Source of the DNA: Acetobacteraceae bacterium
Lineage (GTDB): Bacteria; Pseudomonadota; Alphaproteobacteria; Acetobacterales; Acetobacteraceae
Length of the DNA: 50,059 nucleotides
NCBI GenBank assembly: GCA_019750465.1
Contig: JAIEOP010000348.1
Location: 1-50,059, forward strand
Direction: 5' to 3'
The notes beneath the pieces are model-generated. The model ran no database searches. It saw only the letters and a program-made list of their open reading frames with translations, and was not told the origin of the DNA. The position numbers and the translations under genes are program-made. This document shows, in pieces, positions 35,002 to 43,491 of the stretch; position 1 is the first letter of the stretch; every line of letters starts with the position of its first letter.

Positions 35002-35038
35002 GGACCGGGCGCCGCACCGCGGGTGCGGCGCCCGGTCC
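35002..35038. terminator. Very strong 17-base-pair hairpin, bidirectional terminator candidate
   Basis: Positions 35002-35018 are perfectly complementary to 35022-35038, with a three-base loop (GCG). It sits six bases after the stop of the leftward peptide-binding-protein gene and faces the rightward carboxylase gene. There is no T-run on either side, so termination may rely on stem strength or Rho. Confidence 0.6.
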
Positions 35039-35044
35039 GGAACG

Positions 35045-36748
35045 CTACTTGTCGAGCCACATGGTGTCCATGCGCACCACGTCGTAGATGCCGAAATAGT
35101 CCTTCGGATTGTGGCCCTTCACGTAGTTGTAGTAGCCATCGATGATCTGCTCCCAGCTGATCGGCAGCAGCGGCGGGTTCTCCTCCATGATCATCTCGGC
35201 CTGGCGCACCAGCGCCTTGCGCTTGGCCGGATCGGTCTCGCTGTCGATCTGCGGCATCAGCGCATCGAATTGCGGCACGCTCCAATTCGAGTAGTTCTGC
35301 GGGCCGCCAGTCTTGTACCAGGCGTTGAAGTAGTCGGAGGGGTCGAGCAGCGTGGAGACGATGGCGCCGACGGCGAGGTCGTAATTGCCGTTGTTCACGT
35401 CGTCGAACCACACGGATTCCACGACGGTGCGCAGCCGGCACTCGACATTCAGCGCCTGCTGCAGCATGGCCTGCACCGCCTGCGCCCAGAGCTTGAAGGT
35501 GGGCACGTCGCGGACGACGTAGTCGAGGCCGCGCACGCCGCGGCCATGGCCGGCCGCCTGCATCAGCGACCGCGCCTCGCGGACCGCCGCCGCGGGATCG
35601 GGCTGGTAGCCGGGCCGCTTGCGCAGCTCGTCGATCGGGGTGGCGAAATCCGAGAACGGGTAGATGAAGCCGCCGACCTGCATCGGCGCCACGTCCTTCA
35701 CCACGTCCACCAGCACCGCCTTGTCGAGCGCCAGGTTGAAGGCGCGGCGCACGCGCGGGTCGGCCAGGGCGCCGCGCTTCGCATTCATCCAGGTGGCCTG
35801 GATCACGCTCTGGTTGTACTGCGCCATTGACATCTGCGGGTTGGCGCGGATCCGCCGGCCGGAGACCGGGTCCATGATGCGCCCGTAATCGACGCGGTTG
35901 GACAGCACGGCCGATCCCAGCTCCGGCGAGAAGGGCAGGGCGTGGTAGAACTCGATGCCGTCGAGGTAGGGCAGCCCGCGGTTCCAGTAGCCTGGATTGC
36001 GCTCCATCACCCAGACCTCGTTCTCGACGCGGCGAACCTGCCGGAACGGGCCGGTGCCCGGATAGTTGACGACCCGGCGCAGGTTGTAGTTGTTGTCCTC
36101 CAGCGTTTTCCTGCGGAGGATGACGTTCCAGCCGCTGGCGAAGGCGCTCATCATGAAGTTCACCGGGCGCGGTGCGTTCAGCTTGAACTCGATGGTCAGC
36201 TTGTCGGGCGCCGTGATCGACTCCACCGCCGAGAACAGCACGCTGCGCGGGATGGAGACGCCCTGTGGCGGCTTTTGGATGCGGTCGTAGGTCGCCTTCA
36301 CATCCTCCGCGGTCAGCTCGGCGCCGTCGTGGAATTGCACACCTTCGCGCAGCTGGAACGTGTAGGTTTTCGCGTCACGGCTGATCTGCCAGCTATGTGC
36401 CAGATCGGGGATGATGGTCTGTCCCGAGTCGCGCGGGTCCCGCCGGATCAGGTTGTCGAACAGGCAGCCCATGGCGCCGAGGTTGTTGATCGTTCCCGAC
36501 TGGTGCAGGTCGAAATGCGGCGGGCGGGTGGTGATCGCGTAGCGCAGCACGCCGCCGCGCTTCGGGTTGGGCTCCGGTGCGGCGAGTTGGAAGCTGCGCC
36601 CGTCGAACTCCATCGGGACATCGGCAGCCAGGCCGTATCCCGGCGTCAGCCCGAGGGCACCGGCGGCAGCCGCGCCTGCCCCGAGGGCGCCAGCCTCCAG
36701 CATCTGCCGACGGGTCCAGCCGCCGCGTGGCGGACGGTTCTCCTGCAT
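35045..36748 (-). CDS. ABC transporter substrate-binding protein, SBP_bac_5 (peptide/opine/nickel) type
   Basis: A 567-residue periplasmic receptor. A twin-arginine signal (GGWTRRQMLEAGALGAGAAAAG) precedes a mature protein with KRGGVLRYAITTRPPHFDLHQ, DLAHSWQISRDAKTYTFQLR, GVQFHDGAELTAEDVKATYD and NPGYWNRGLPYLDGIEFY, all family landmarks. ATG 36748 follows GGGAGG. It is divergent from the two ATPase genes (36901-38993), and two permease genes lie beyond them on the minus strand. Together they form a complete importer for a peptide or similarly sized solute. The ligand cannot be told from sequence. Confidence 0.93.
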   Translation of the reverse strand: MQENRPPRGGWTRRQMLEAGALGAGAAAAGALGLTPGYGLAADVPMEFDGRSFQLAAPEPNPKRGGVLRYAITTRPPHFDLHQSGTINNLGAMGCLFDNLIRRDPRDSGQTIIPDLAHSWQISRDAKTYTFQLREGVQFHDGAELTAEDVKATYDRIQKPPQGVSIPRSVLFSAVESITAPDKLTIEFKLNAPRPVNFMMSAFASGWNVILRRKTLEDNNYNLRRVVNYPGTGPFRQVRRVENEVWVMERNPGYWNRGLPYLDGIEFYHALPFSPELGSAVLSNRVDYGRIMDPVSGRRIRANPQMSMAQYNQSVIQATWMNAKRGALADPRVRRAFNLALDKAVLVDVVKDVAPMQVGGFIYPFSDFATPIDELRKRPGYQPDPAAAVREARSLMQAAGHGRGVRGLDYVVRDVPTFKLWAQAVQAMLQQALNVECRLRTVVESVWFDDVNNGNYDLAVGAIVSTLLDPSDYFNAWYKTGGPQNYSNWSVPQFDALMPQIDSETDPAKRKALVRQAEMIMEENPPLLPISWEQIIDGYYNYVKGHNPKDYFGIYDVVRMDTMWLDK

Positions 36749-36830
36749 GATTCTGCCTCCCTGTCGCGCCGGCGCCGCGGCGTTCCGGCGTGCTGTTGCT
36801 CGGACGTGCACGGTCCCCGCCGGATCGGTG

Positions 36831-36858
36831 TTGAGATCGGACCCTGGCATGATACCGT
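36831..36858 (+). promoter_or_regulatory. Candidate promoter of the peptide-type ABC ATPase pair
   Basis: TTGAGA (36831-36836), a 16-base spacer and TACCGT (36853-36858) in the 152-base divergent spacer, 42 bases before the GTG start at 36901. On the other strand TAGCCT at 36873-36868 may be the -10 of the binding-protein gene. Confidence 0.35.
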
Positions 36859-36900
36859 CGCGCGGCAAGGCTACACGCCGGCAAGGGAGGAAGTCACGCC

Positions 36901-37956
36901 GTGAATCGGATACTGCCGGAGGAGGCCGCGCAGGGTGCGGCGCCGGCTCCAACGCCCCTGTCGACGGCCGGGATCGTGCTCTCGATCAAGGAATTGCGCA
37001 CCGAGTTCGATACCCCCATCGGTCCGATCGCGGCCGTGGACGGCGTCTCCTTCGACCTGAAGGAGGGCGAGACGCTCTGCGTGGTCGGCGAGAGCGGCTG
37101 CGGCAAGAGCGTCACCGCCCTGTCCGTCCTGCGGTTGATCGCCACTCCGCCGGGGCGCATCGCAGGCGGGCGGATCCTGTTCGGAGGGCGCGACCTGCTG
37201 GCGCTGAGCGAGCGGGAGATGGAGGCGATCCGCGGCAACGAGATCAGCATGATCTTCCAGGAGCCGATGACCTCGCTGAACCCGCTCTTCACGGTGGGCA
37301 GGCAGATCGCCGAGGCCGTCGCCCTGCATGAGGGGCTGTCCCCCCGGCAGTCCATGTACAAGGCCATCGAGATGCTGCGCCGCGTCTCCATCCCCGATCC
37401 GGAACGGCGGGCGCACAGCTATCCGCACCAGCTCTCCGGCGGCATGCGGCAGCGGGTGATGATCGCCATGGCGCTGGCCTGCACGCCGAAGGTGCTGATC
37501 GCCGACGAGCCGACGACGGCGCTCGACGTGACCATCCAGGCGCAGATTCTCGATCTCCTGCAGGAGCAGCGGGAGACGCTGGGCACGGCGGTGATGCTGA
37601 TCACCCATGACATGGGAGTGGTGGCGGAGACCGCCGATCGCGTGGTGGTCATGTATGCCGGCCGCAAGGTGGAGGAAGCGCCCGTGGCCGAGCTGTTCAA
37701 CCGCCCGGCGCATCCCTACACGCGCGGGCTGCTCGGCTCGCTGCCCAGCCTGGACGAGGCGGCGCACAGCGGTCCGAAGCGCCCGCGGCTGACGGAGATC
37801 AAGGGCATGGTACCGTCGCTCGCCAAGCTCCCGCCGGGGTGCCGCTTCGCGCCGCGCTGCCCCATCGCCGAGCCGCATTGCCGCGAGGTGTCGCCGCCGC
37901 TGGAAGCGTTCCGCCCCGATCACCCGGTCGCCTGCTGGAAGGCGGGCGCGGCATGA
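36901..37956 (+). CDS. Peptide-type ABC transporter ATP-binding protein (DppD/OppD-like)
   Basis: A 351-residue ATPase. Walker A is GESGCGKS, the Q-loop is [11 protein letters not shown], the signature is LSGGMRQRV, Walker B is [12 protein letters not shown] and the H-loop is ITHDM. The C-terminal oligopeptide extension with [17 protein letters not shown] is present and typical of the OppD group. It energises the importer with DppF, the two permeases and the binding protein. The start is GTG 36901, with GGGAGGA about 14 bases upstream. Its stop overlaps the next ATPase start by four bases. Confidence 0.94.
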   Translation: MNRILPEEAAQGAAPAPTPLSTAGIVLSIKELRTEFDTPIGPIAAVDGVSFDLKEGETLCVVGESGCGKSVTALSVLRLIATPPGRIAGGRILFGGRDLLALSEREMEAIRGNEISMIFQEPMTSLNPLFTVGRQIAEAVALHEGLSPRQSMYKAIEMLRRVSIPDPERRAHSYPHQLSGGMRQRVMIAMALACTPKVLIADEPTTALDVTIQAQILDLLQEQRETLGTAVMLITHDMGVVAETADRVVVMYAGRKVEEAPVAELFNRPAHPYTRGLLGSLPSLDEAAHSGPKRPRLTEIKGMVPSLAKLPPGCRFAPRCPIAEPHCREVSPPLEAFRPDHPVACWKAGAA

Positions 37957-38993
37957 ACGCGGTTCCCGGCAATGGCGCGCCCACATCGCTGGTCGCCATC
38001 GAGAACCTGCACAAGAGCTTCCCGATGCAGCGCGGACTGTTCGGCGGCTCCACGGGCAAGGTGCACGCCGTGGATGGCATCTCCTTCGCCATCGCGGAGG
38101 GCGAGACGCTCGGCCTCGTCGGCGAGAGCGGCTGCGGCAAATCCACCGCAGGGCGGCTGCTGCTGCGGTTGATCGAGCCGACGGGCGGGGCGGTGCGGTT
38201 CCGCGGCACCGACATCACGGCGCTCGATTCGGCCGCGCTGCTGCCGTTCCGCCGCCGCATGCAGATGATCCACCAGGACCCCTACGCCTCGCTCAACCCG
38301 CGCATGACCGCAGGCGACATCGTCGGCGAGCCGCTGGTGATCCACGGCATCGGCGACGCGGCGGAGCGGCGCGACCGTGTCGCGCAGCTGTTCCAGCGGG
38401 TCGGGCTGCGGCCCGACCAGCAGCACAGCTATGCCCATGAGTTCTCGGGCGGGCAGCGCCAGCGCCTCGGCATCGCCCGCGCCCTGGCGCTGGGGCCGGA
38501 GCTGATCGTCTGCGACGAGCCGGTCTCCGCGCTGGACGTGTCGATCCGGGCGCAGATCCTGAACCTGCTGATGGACCTGCAGGACGAGTTCGGCTTCTCC
38601 TACCTGTTCGTCAGCCACGACCTGGCGGTGGTGGAGCACATCAGCCACCGCGTCGCCGTGATGTATCTCGGCCGCATCGTCGAGCTGACCGACAAGGCCA
38701 CGCTGTTCGACGTGCCGCTGCACCCCTACACGGAGGCGCTGCTGGCCGCGGTGCCGGTGCCGAAGGTGACCGCGAAGCGCCGCGCCCGCAAGCCGCTGCA
38801 AGGCGACGTGCCGAGCCCGATCAACCGGCCCACGGGCTGCCACTTCCACCCACGCTGCCCCTACGCGCACGCGCGCTGCCGCGCGGAGGAGCCGCCGCTG
38901 CGCGAGGCCGAGCCCGGCCACTGGGTGGCCTGCCACCTGCACGATGCGGGGCCGCGCGTGCCGCTGGCGCGACCGCTGGAGGCGGTCGCCTGA
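37953..38993 (+). CDS. Peptide-type ABC transporter ATP-binding protein (DppF/OppF-like)
   Basis: A 346-residue ATPase. Walker A is GESGCGKST, the Q-loop is [12 protein letters not shown], the signature is [10 protein letters not shown], Walker B is [12 protein letters not shown] and the H-loop is VSHDL, followed by the OppF-type C-terminal cysteine segment [19 protein letters not shown]. It forms the heterodimer with the preceding DppD-like ATPase. ATG 37953 overlaps the previous stop. Its end faces the end of the DppC-like permease gene with nine bases between, so the two halves of one importer converge. Confidence 0.94.
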   Translation: MNAVPGNGAPTSLVAIENLHKSFPMQRGLFGGSTGKVHAVDGISFAIAEGETLGLVGESGCGKSTAGRLLLRLIEPTGGAVRFRGTDITALDSAALLPFRRRMQMIHQDPYASLNPRMTAGDIVGEPLVIHGIGDAAERRDRVAQLFQRVGLRPDQQHSYAHEFSGGQRQRLGIARALALGPELIVCDEPVSALDVSIRAQILNLLMDLQDEFGFSYLFVSHDLAVVEHISHRVAVMYLGRIVELTDKATLFDVPLHPYTEALLAAVPVPKVTAKRRARKPLQGDVPSPINRPTGCHFHPRCPYAHARCRAEEPPLREAEPGHWVACHLHDAGPRVPLARPLEAVA

Positions 38994-39002
38994 GAGTGGC
39001 CG

Positions 39003-39917
39003 CTACACCGACCCGCGCAGCCGCGGGTCCAGCATGTCGCGGATGCCGTCGCCGAGCAGGTTGAAGGCCAGCACCGTGATGGTGATGGCGACGCCAGGGA
39101 ACAGCACCAGCCACCAGGGCGGCACGAGGCCGGCGTTCAGGCTGTCCGCCAGCATGTTGCCCCAGGTCGGGTTCGGCGGCGGGATGCCGACGCCGAGGAA
39201 GCCCAGCGACGCCTCGATGATGATGGCGACGCCGAGATGCGCCGTCGCCAGGATCAGGTAGGGGGCCACGCATTGCGGCAGGATGTGGCGGAACATCAGC
39301 CGCATGTGCGAGGCACCGAGGCCGCGCGCCGCCTCGACGAAGGGCATCTCCTTCACCGAGAGCACGACGGAGCGGATCACCCGCCCGCCGAAGGGGATGC
39401 GGGTGATGGCGATGGCCAGGATCACCGTCCAGGTGCCCGCCCCCAGCGCCATGGCGATGGCCATTGCCAGGATCAGATCCGGAAAGGACTGCATGAACTC
39501 GATGATGCGCTGGCTGAACAGGTCGAAGCGGCCACCGAAGTAGCCGCAGGCGAGCCCCCAGACCGCGCCGACCGTGGTGCCCAGCAGCACCGCGGCCACG
39601 GCGACCATCAGCGAGGTCTGGCTGCCATGGATCACGCGGCTCAGCACGTCGCGCCCCACCTGGTCGGTGCCGAACCACGCGGCCTCGTTCGGCGGCTTCG
39701 ACATCATGCGGAAATTCGCCGTCAGCGGGTCGGCCGGCGCGATCACCGGCGCCAGGACGGCGATCAGCACGATCAGCGCCGCCACCACGCCCCAGAAGGC
39801 CGAGACGGGCGAGCGGCGGGCGAAGCGGCGCAGCCAGTCCAGCGTGCGCGCCGGGGCCGAGGGGCGCTGCTGCGCGGCGACGGCAGCTTCGGCGGAAGCG
39901 GGATCGGTCGCGCTCAT
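39003..39917 (-). CDS. Peptide-type ABC transporter permease (DppC-like)
   Basis: A 304-residue membrane protein. A cytoplasmic N-terminus precedes the first helix (FWGVVAALIVLIAVLAPVIAP), and a FGTDQVGRDVLSRVIHGSQTSL segment typical of DppC and four more helices follow. The coupling helix with EAARGLGASHMRLMFRHILP contacts the ATPases. The tail GDGIRDMLDPRLRGSV closes it, as in family members. It is the second gene of a two-gene leftward unit: its start overlaps the DppB-like stop by four bases. Confidence 0.93.
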   Translation of the reverse strand: MSATDPASAEAAVAAQQRPSAPARTLDWLRRFARRSPVSAFWGVVAALIVLIAVLAPVIAPADPLTANFRMMSKPPNEAAWFGTDQVGRDVLSRVIHGSQTSLMVAVAAVLLGTTVGAVWGLACGYFGGRFDLFSQRIIEFMQSFPDLILAMAIAMALGAGTWTVILAIAITRIPFGGRVIRSVVLSVKEMPFVEAARGLGASHMRLMFRHILPQCVAPYLILATAHLGVAIIIEASLGFLGVGIPPPNPTWGNMLADSLNAGLVPPWWLVLFPGVAITITVLAFNLLGDGIRDMLDPRLRGSV

Positions 39918-40870
39918 GCGTAGCGGATCCTCGGGTCGAGCCAGGCGATCAGGATGTCCACCACGATGTTCAGTACGACGAAGACCACCGCGTAGAGGAA
40001 GACCAGGTTCTGCATCACGAAGACGTCGCGCTCGCTCACCGCCTGGAACATCGCCTGGCCGAGGCCGGGCGCCCCGAAGGCCCGCTCCACCGGGATGGAG
40101 CCGGCGAGGACGAAGCCGAGCAGGATGCCGGACAGCGTGATCACCGGCAGCAGCGCGTTCGGCAGCGCGTGCAGGCGGATGACGGCGCGCGCGTTGACGC
40201 CCTTGGCCCGCGCGGTGCGCACGTAGTCCTCCCGGATGACTTCCAGCAGGGAGGAGCGTGCCATGCGGGCGATGTAGGCGGCCTGGCCGAGCCCGAGCAC
40301 GATGGCCGGCCCGAGGATCATCTGCAGGGTCGTCCAGGGGTCGCCCAGCAGGTCGGCACCGGTCAGCGGGGCGCGGTAGCCGAAGGCGAAGAGCAGCCCG
40401 AGCACGATCAGCATGCCCAGCCAGAAGCCCGGCACGGCCAGGAAGAAGATCGACAGGAAGCGCACCGCGCCATCCGCCACGCTGTTCGGCCGGAGCGCGC
40501 TGACGATGGCGACCGGGATGCCGACGACCCAGGAGAGCAGCACGGACAGCGCCGCGATCTGCGCCGTGAGCGGGCCGCGCCGCAGGATCATGTCGGCGAC
40601 GCTTTCGGAGCGGAAGAAGGAGCGTCCGAAGTCGCCGCGCAGGATATCGCCCATCCAGCCGAGATACTGCTGGTACAGCGGCGCGTTCAGCCCGAGATCG
40701 GTGAGGTAGGCCGTGCGTTGCTCCTCGGTCAGCCGCTGCATGCCGTCCGAACCGAGGACCGCCACCAGCGGATCGCCGGGCAGGATGCGCATGATCAGGA
40801 AGACGACAACCGACACCCCGAACACCGTCAGGACGCCGAGGCCGAGGCGGCGTGCCACGTAGCGCAGCAT
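39914..40870 (-). CDS. Peptide-type ABC transporter permease (DppB-like)
   Basis: A 318-residue membrane protein beginning MLRYVARRLGLGVLTVFGVSV, the near-invariant DppB opening. FLIMRILPGDPLVAVLG and LGLNAPLYQQYLGWMGDILRGD follow. The coupling helix is around YVRTARAKGVNARAVIRLHALPNALLP, and the helix near the end carries VFVVLNIVVDILIAWLDPRIRYA. It forms the channel with the DppC-like permease. It is probably transcribed from the promoter candidate at 40995-41024. Confidence 0.93.
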   Translation of the reverse strand: MLRYVARRLGLGVLTVFGVSVVVFLIMRILPGDPLVAVLGSDGMQRLTEEQRTAYLTDLGLNAPLYQQYLGWMGDILRGDFGRSFFRSESVADMILRRGPLTAQIAALSVLLSWVVGIPVAIVSALRPNSVADGAVRFLSIFFLAVPGFWLGMLIVLGLLFAFGYRAPLTGADLLGDPWTTLQMILGPAIVLGLGQAAYIARMARSSLLEVIREDYVRTARAKGVNARAVIRLHALPNALLPVITLSGILLGFVLAGSIPVERAFGAPGLGQAMFQAVSERDVFVMQNLVFLYAVVFVVLNIVVDILIAWLDPRIRYA

Positions 40871-40994
40871 CAGGGGGGGCCGACCGGGCCGAGGTCGGGC
40901 GCAGGGCGCGACCTTTGGGAGCCTTCCGTCACGCTACCTCCCCCGACTTCATGCGCGAGGCACGCAGACGTGTCGCCCGCGCCGCGCTGCTGGC

Positions 40995-41024
40995 ACGCTA
41001 GAACCCGCTGCCCCGCCGGGTCAA
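40995..41024 (-). promoter_or_regulatory. Candidate promoter of the DppB/DppC-like operon
   Basis: TTGACC (41024-41019), an 18-base spacer and TAGCGT (41000-40995) on the minus strand, about 120 bases before the DppB-like ATG. This is one of the best matches to the TTGAC...TAG pattern in the window. Confidence 0.5.
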
Positions 41025-41094
41025 TCGGTCCGCACCGCCGTCATCCGGATGTCGCTGGTGCGACCCGCGCTTCGTGATGCCGGCAGAAATGGGA

Positions 41095-41124
41095 TTGCCG
41101 AGCGCAAGACCAGACCGGTAGGCT
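41095..41124 (+). promoter_or_regulatory. Candidate promoter of the Rieske-ABC-amidohydrolase operon
   Basis: TTGCCG (41095-41100), an 18-base spacer and TAGGCT (41119-41124), 33 bases before the ATG at 41158. Confidence 0.4.
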
Positions 41125-41157
41125 GCCAACCCAGCAGATGTTGCCGGGGCGGGCCGC

Positions 41158-41571
41158 ATGAGCAAGCACGTCGTCGCCGCCGTCGCCGAGATCCCTGCCG
41201 GCGGTCGCAAACTGGTGTCCGTGCAGGGGCGGCCGATCGTCATCTTCAACCTGGAAGGCGATTTCTTCGGCCTGATGAACCGCTGCCCGCACCAGGGTGC
41301 GGATCTCTGCGCCGGCGAGGTCATGCCGCTGATCTCCGCCGATCAGCCGGGCGACTATCAGGTGACACGCGCGGGCGAGATCATCCGCTGCCCCTGGCAC
41401 GGCTGGGAGTTCGACATCCGCACCGGCCAGTCCTGGTGCGATCCGGCGCGCGTCAGGACCCGGCGGTACCCGGTCGAGGTGGCGCCGGGCGCCGCCCTGG
41501 TGCGGGGACCCTATGTCGCCGAAACCGTGCCCGTGGCCGTGGAACAGGACTACGTGGTGGTCGAGATCTAG
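41158..41571 (+). CDS. Stand-alone Rieske [2Fe-2S] protein
   Basis: A 137-residue single-domain protein. The two cluster motifs are CPHQGADLC (C43, H45) and CPWHGWEF (C78, H81), the pattern of Rieske ferredoxins and dioxygenase electron carriers. No oxygenase catalytic domain is attached. It may pass electrons to an oxygenase elsewhere, or be a small redox partner. It is the first gene of a run that continues into a sugar-type ABC importer after an 81-base gap and then two amidohydrolases. The CPH...CPWH spacing (32 residues from C43 to CPWHG) is longer than in classic ferredoxins because of an LISADQPGDY insert. Confidence 0.92.
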   Translation: MSKHVVAAVAEIPAGGRKLVSVQGRPIVIFNLEGDFFGLMNRCPHQGADLCAGEVMPLISADQPGDYQVTRAGEIIRCPWHGWEFDIRTGQSWCDPARVRTRRYPVEVAPGAALVRGPYVAETVPVAVEQDYVVVEI

Positions 41572-41652
41572 CGTCGGCAGCCACCGCAGCCCGGGCAGGA
41601 CCCGCCGTCCAGGCGACCGCCGCAGGAACCCGGGCGCGGCAGGGGAGGGAGC

Positions 41653-42594
41653 ATGAGCCAGAGCAGCAATGCCGTGCCGTCACCCCTGGTCCTGCCTGCG
41701 CGCACCGCCGCGCCGCCGCGGCATGGCCCCGGGCGGCTGCTGGAGCGCTGGTTCGCGGCGGTGACCATCGCGCCCACCTTCGTTGTCATGGTGCTGGTGT
41801 TCGGCCTGCCGCTGCTGTTCTCGCTCTACCTCAGCTTCACCGGCTGGTCGCTGAACCAGCAGCTGCTCGGCGGCGAGTGGGTCGGGCTGGCCAACTACCA
41901 GGATCTCTTCGACGACCCGGTCTTCATCGGCAGCCTCGGCATCACTTTCGGCTTCACCGCCGCCGCCGTCGCCGCCCAGCTCGGCCTGGGCCTGGCGATC
42001 GCGCTGCTGCTGAACGTGGACCTGCCCCACATGCGCGCCTTCCGCACCGCGCTGGTGGTGCCGATGATGATCACGCCGATCGTCGGCGCGCTGTGCTGGA
42101 AGCTGCTGCTGGACCCGAGCCACGGGGTGTTCAACCACTGGATCGGCGAACGCATCGTCTGGCTCGGCATGCCGGGGACGGCGCTGGCGGCGGTCTGGCT
42201 TGTGAATGTCTGGCACAGCACGCCCTATGTCGCGCTGATCCTGCTGGCCGGGCTGCGCTCCCTGCCCAGTGAGCCGCGCGAGGCCGCGGCGATCGACGGC
42301 GCCAGCCGGCTGCAGATGTTCCGCCACGTCACCCTGCCGCTGCTGCGCCCCTACATCCTGGTGGCGCTGCTGCTGCGGACGATCTTCGAGTTCCGCGCCT
42401 TCGACAACATCTACGCCATGACCGGGGGCGGGCCGGCGAACAGCACCATGGTGCTGTCGATGTTCACCTACCTCACCTCCTTCGTCCGCTTCGACTTCAG
42501 CCTGGGCGCAGCCGCGTCCTGGCTGATGCTGCTGATGTCGATGCTGATGTGCCTGGCCTTCATCGCGGTGATCCGCCGCAGGGATGCCAACTGA
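41653..42594 (+). CDS. Sugar-type (CUT1) ABC transporter permease, MalF/UgpA-like
   Basis: A 313-residue permease with six hydrophobic segments, from IAPTFVVMVLVFGLPLLFSLYLSF to the last near ASWLMLLMSMLMCLAFIAV. WVGLANYQDLFDDPVF is the typical post-helix-1 segment. The coupling helix is EAAAIDGASRLQMFRHVTLP. ATG 41653 has GGGGAGGGAG before it. The stop TGA shares its last base with the ATG of the next permease gene. Together with that gene and the binding protein it makes an importer without a local ATPase. Confidence 0.93.
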   Translation: MSQSSNAVPSPLVLPARTAAPPRHGPGRLLERWFAAVTIAPTFVVMVLVFGLPLLFSLYLSFTGWSLNQQLLGGEWVGLANYQDLFDDPVFIGSLGITFGFTAAAVAAQLGLGLAIALLLNVDLPHMRAFRTALVVPMMITPIVGALCWKLLLDPSHGVFNHWIGERIVWLGMPGTALAAVWLVNVWHSTPYVALILLAGLRSLPSEPREAAAIDGASRLQMFRHVTLPLLRPYILVALLLRTIFEFRAFDNIYAMTGGGPANSTMVLSMFTYLTSFVRFDFSLGAAASWLMLLMSMLMCLAFIAVIRRRDAN

Positions 42595-43442
42595 TGGCGA
42601 TCGTCACCGGATCCCGCCGCGCCCGGAAGCTCCAGGCGGCCGCGGTCTATGCGACGCTGGCCGCGCTGGCGATCGCCTTCCTGTTCCCGCTGCTCTGGGT
42701 GCTGGGGCTGTCGCTGAAGACCCGGCCGCAGATCTTCGCCGATCCGCCGCTCTACCTCTGGTGGCCGACGCTGGAGCATTACGCCGACGTGCTCTCCCGC
42801 GCCGACTTCCTGAAGGCATTCCTGAACACCCTGATCGTCTCGGCCTCGGCGGTGCTGCTCTCGCTCGGCGTCGGCGTGCCGGCGGCCTATGCCTTCGCGC
42901 GCTTCCCCTTCCGCGGCGCCTCGCTGCTGTTCTTCGGCCTGCTGGTGATGCGCATGCTGCCGCCGATCGCGGTGCTGGTGCCGATGTACGTGCTGTTCAC
43001 CAAGCTCGGCCTGGCGACGACGCGGCTGAGCGTGGTGCTGGCCTACAGCACCTTCGCCCTGCCGCTGGTGGTCTGGATCATGCGCGGCTTCTTCGAGGAC
43101 CTGCCGAAGGAGCTGGAGGAGAGCGCCTGGATCGACGGCGCTACGCGCTACGGCGCCTTCCTGCGCGTGGTGCTGCCGCTGACGCGGCCCGGCATGGTGG
43201 CGGCCAGCATCCTCTGCCTCCAGCTCGCCTGGAACGACTTCCTGTTCGCGGCGGTGCTGACCAACAACGCGACGCAAACCCTGCCGGTGCTGATGGCGGG
43301 CTTCTCGGGCGGCGATTCCGGCGTGGACTGGGGGGCGATGACGGCCTCCGGCATGCTGGTGATCCTGCCGGTGGTGATCTTCTCCTTCGCGGCCCAGCGG
43401 CACCTCGTCGCCGGGCTGGCCACGGGTTCGGTCAAGGGATGA
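42594..43442 (+). CDS. Sugar-type (CUT1) ABC transporter permease, MalG/UgpE-like
   Basis: A 282-residue permease. The first helix is LAALAIAFLFPLLWVLGLSL, then FLNTLIVSASAVLLSLGVGVPAAYAFARFPF, and LVMRMLPPIAVLVPMYVLF is in the middle. The coupling helix has LEESAWIDGATRYGAFLRVV and the end is VAGLATGSVKG, all standard for MalG-type proteins. It starts at ATG 42594, overlapping the previous stop by one base. A binding-protein gene follows after 49 bases. Confidence 0.93.
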   Translation: MAIVTGSRRARKLQAAAVYATLAALAIAFLFPLLWVLGLSLKTRPQIFADPPLYLWWPTLEHYADVLSRADFLKAFLNTLIVSASAVLLSLGVGVPAAYAFARFPFRGASLLFFGLLVMRMLPPIAVLVPMYVLFTKLGLATTRLSVVLAYSTFALPLVVWIMRGFFEDLPKELEESAWIDGATRYGAFLRVVLPLTRPGMVAASILCLQLAWNDFLFAAVLTNNATQTLPVLMAGFSGGDSGVDWGAMTASGMLVILPVVIFSFAAQRHLVAGLATGSVKG

Positions 43443-43491
43443 ACCGGGTCGGCCCGCAGGGCGGGGCGGCACAATGCAACGGGAGGACGAC

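Larger units (their letters stand above)
34736..35044. other. 309-base gap between convergent carboxylase and peptide-binding-protein genes
   Basis: No gene is convincing here. It holds a perfect eight-base inverted repeat (34834-34841 with 34851-34858), several smaller G+C-rich palindromes after the carboxylase stop, and the long terminator-like hairpin at 35002-35038. In all frames the translations are arginine/proline-rich and unsupported. Confidence 0.5.
40871..41157. promoter_or_regulatory. Divergent promoter region between the DppB-like and Rieske genes
   Basis: This 287-base spacer has no gene. It holds good candidate promoters in both directions, each listed separately, and a second minus-strand TAGCGT at 40931-40936 without a -35. 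The stretch from the DppB-like start to about 40990 is otherwise plain. Confidence 0.45.

Noticed and set aside
34736-35044. Small gene in the gap after the carboxylase
   Set aside because: No frame shows a ribosome-binding site plus recognisable protein. The stretch is better explained by hairpins and spacer DNA.
36749-36952. Longer N-terminus for the peptide-binding protein, upstream to 36952
   Set aside because: The extra residues are Arg/Pro/Ala-rich and overlap the divergent ATPase gene, while the Tat signal and a GGGAGG site place the start at 36748.
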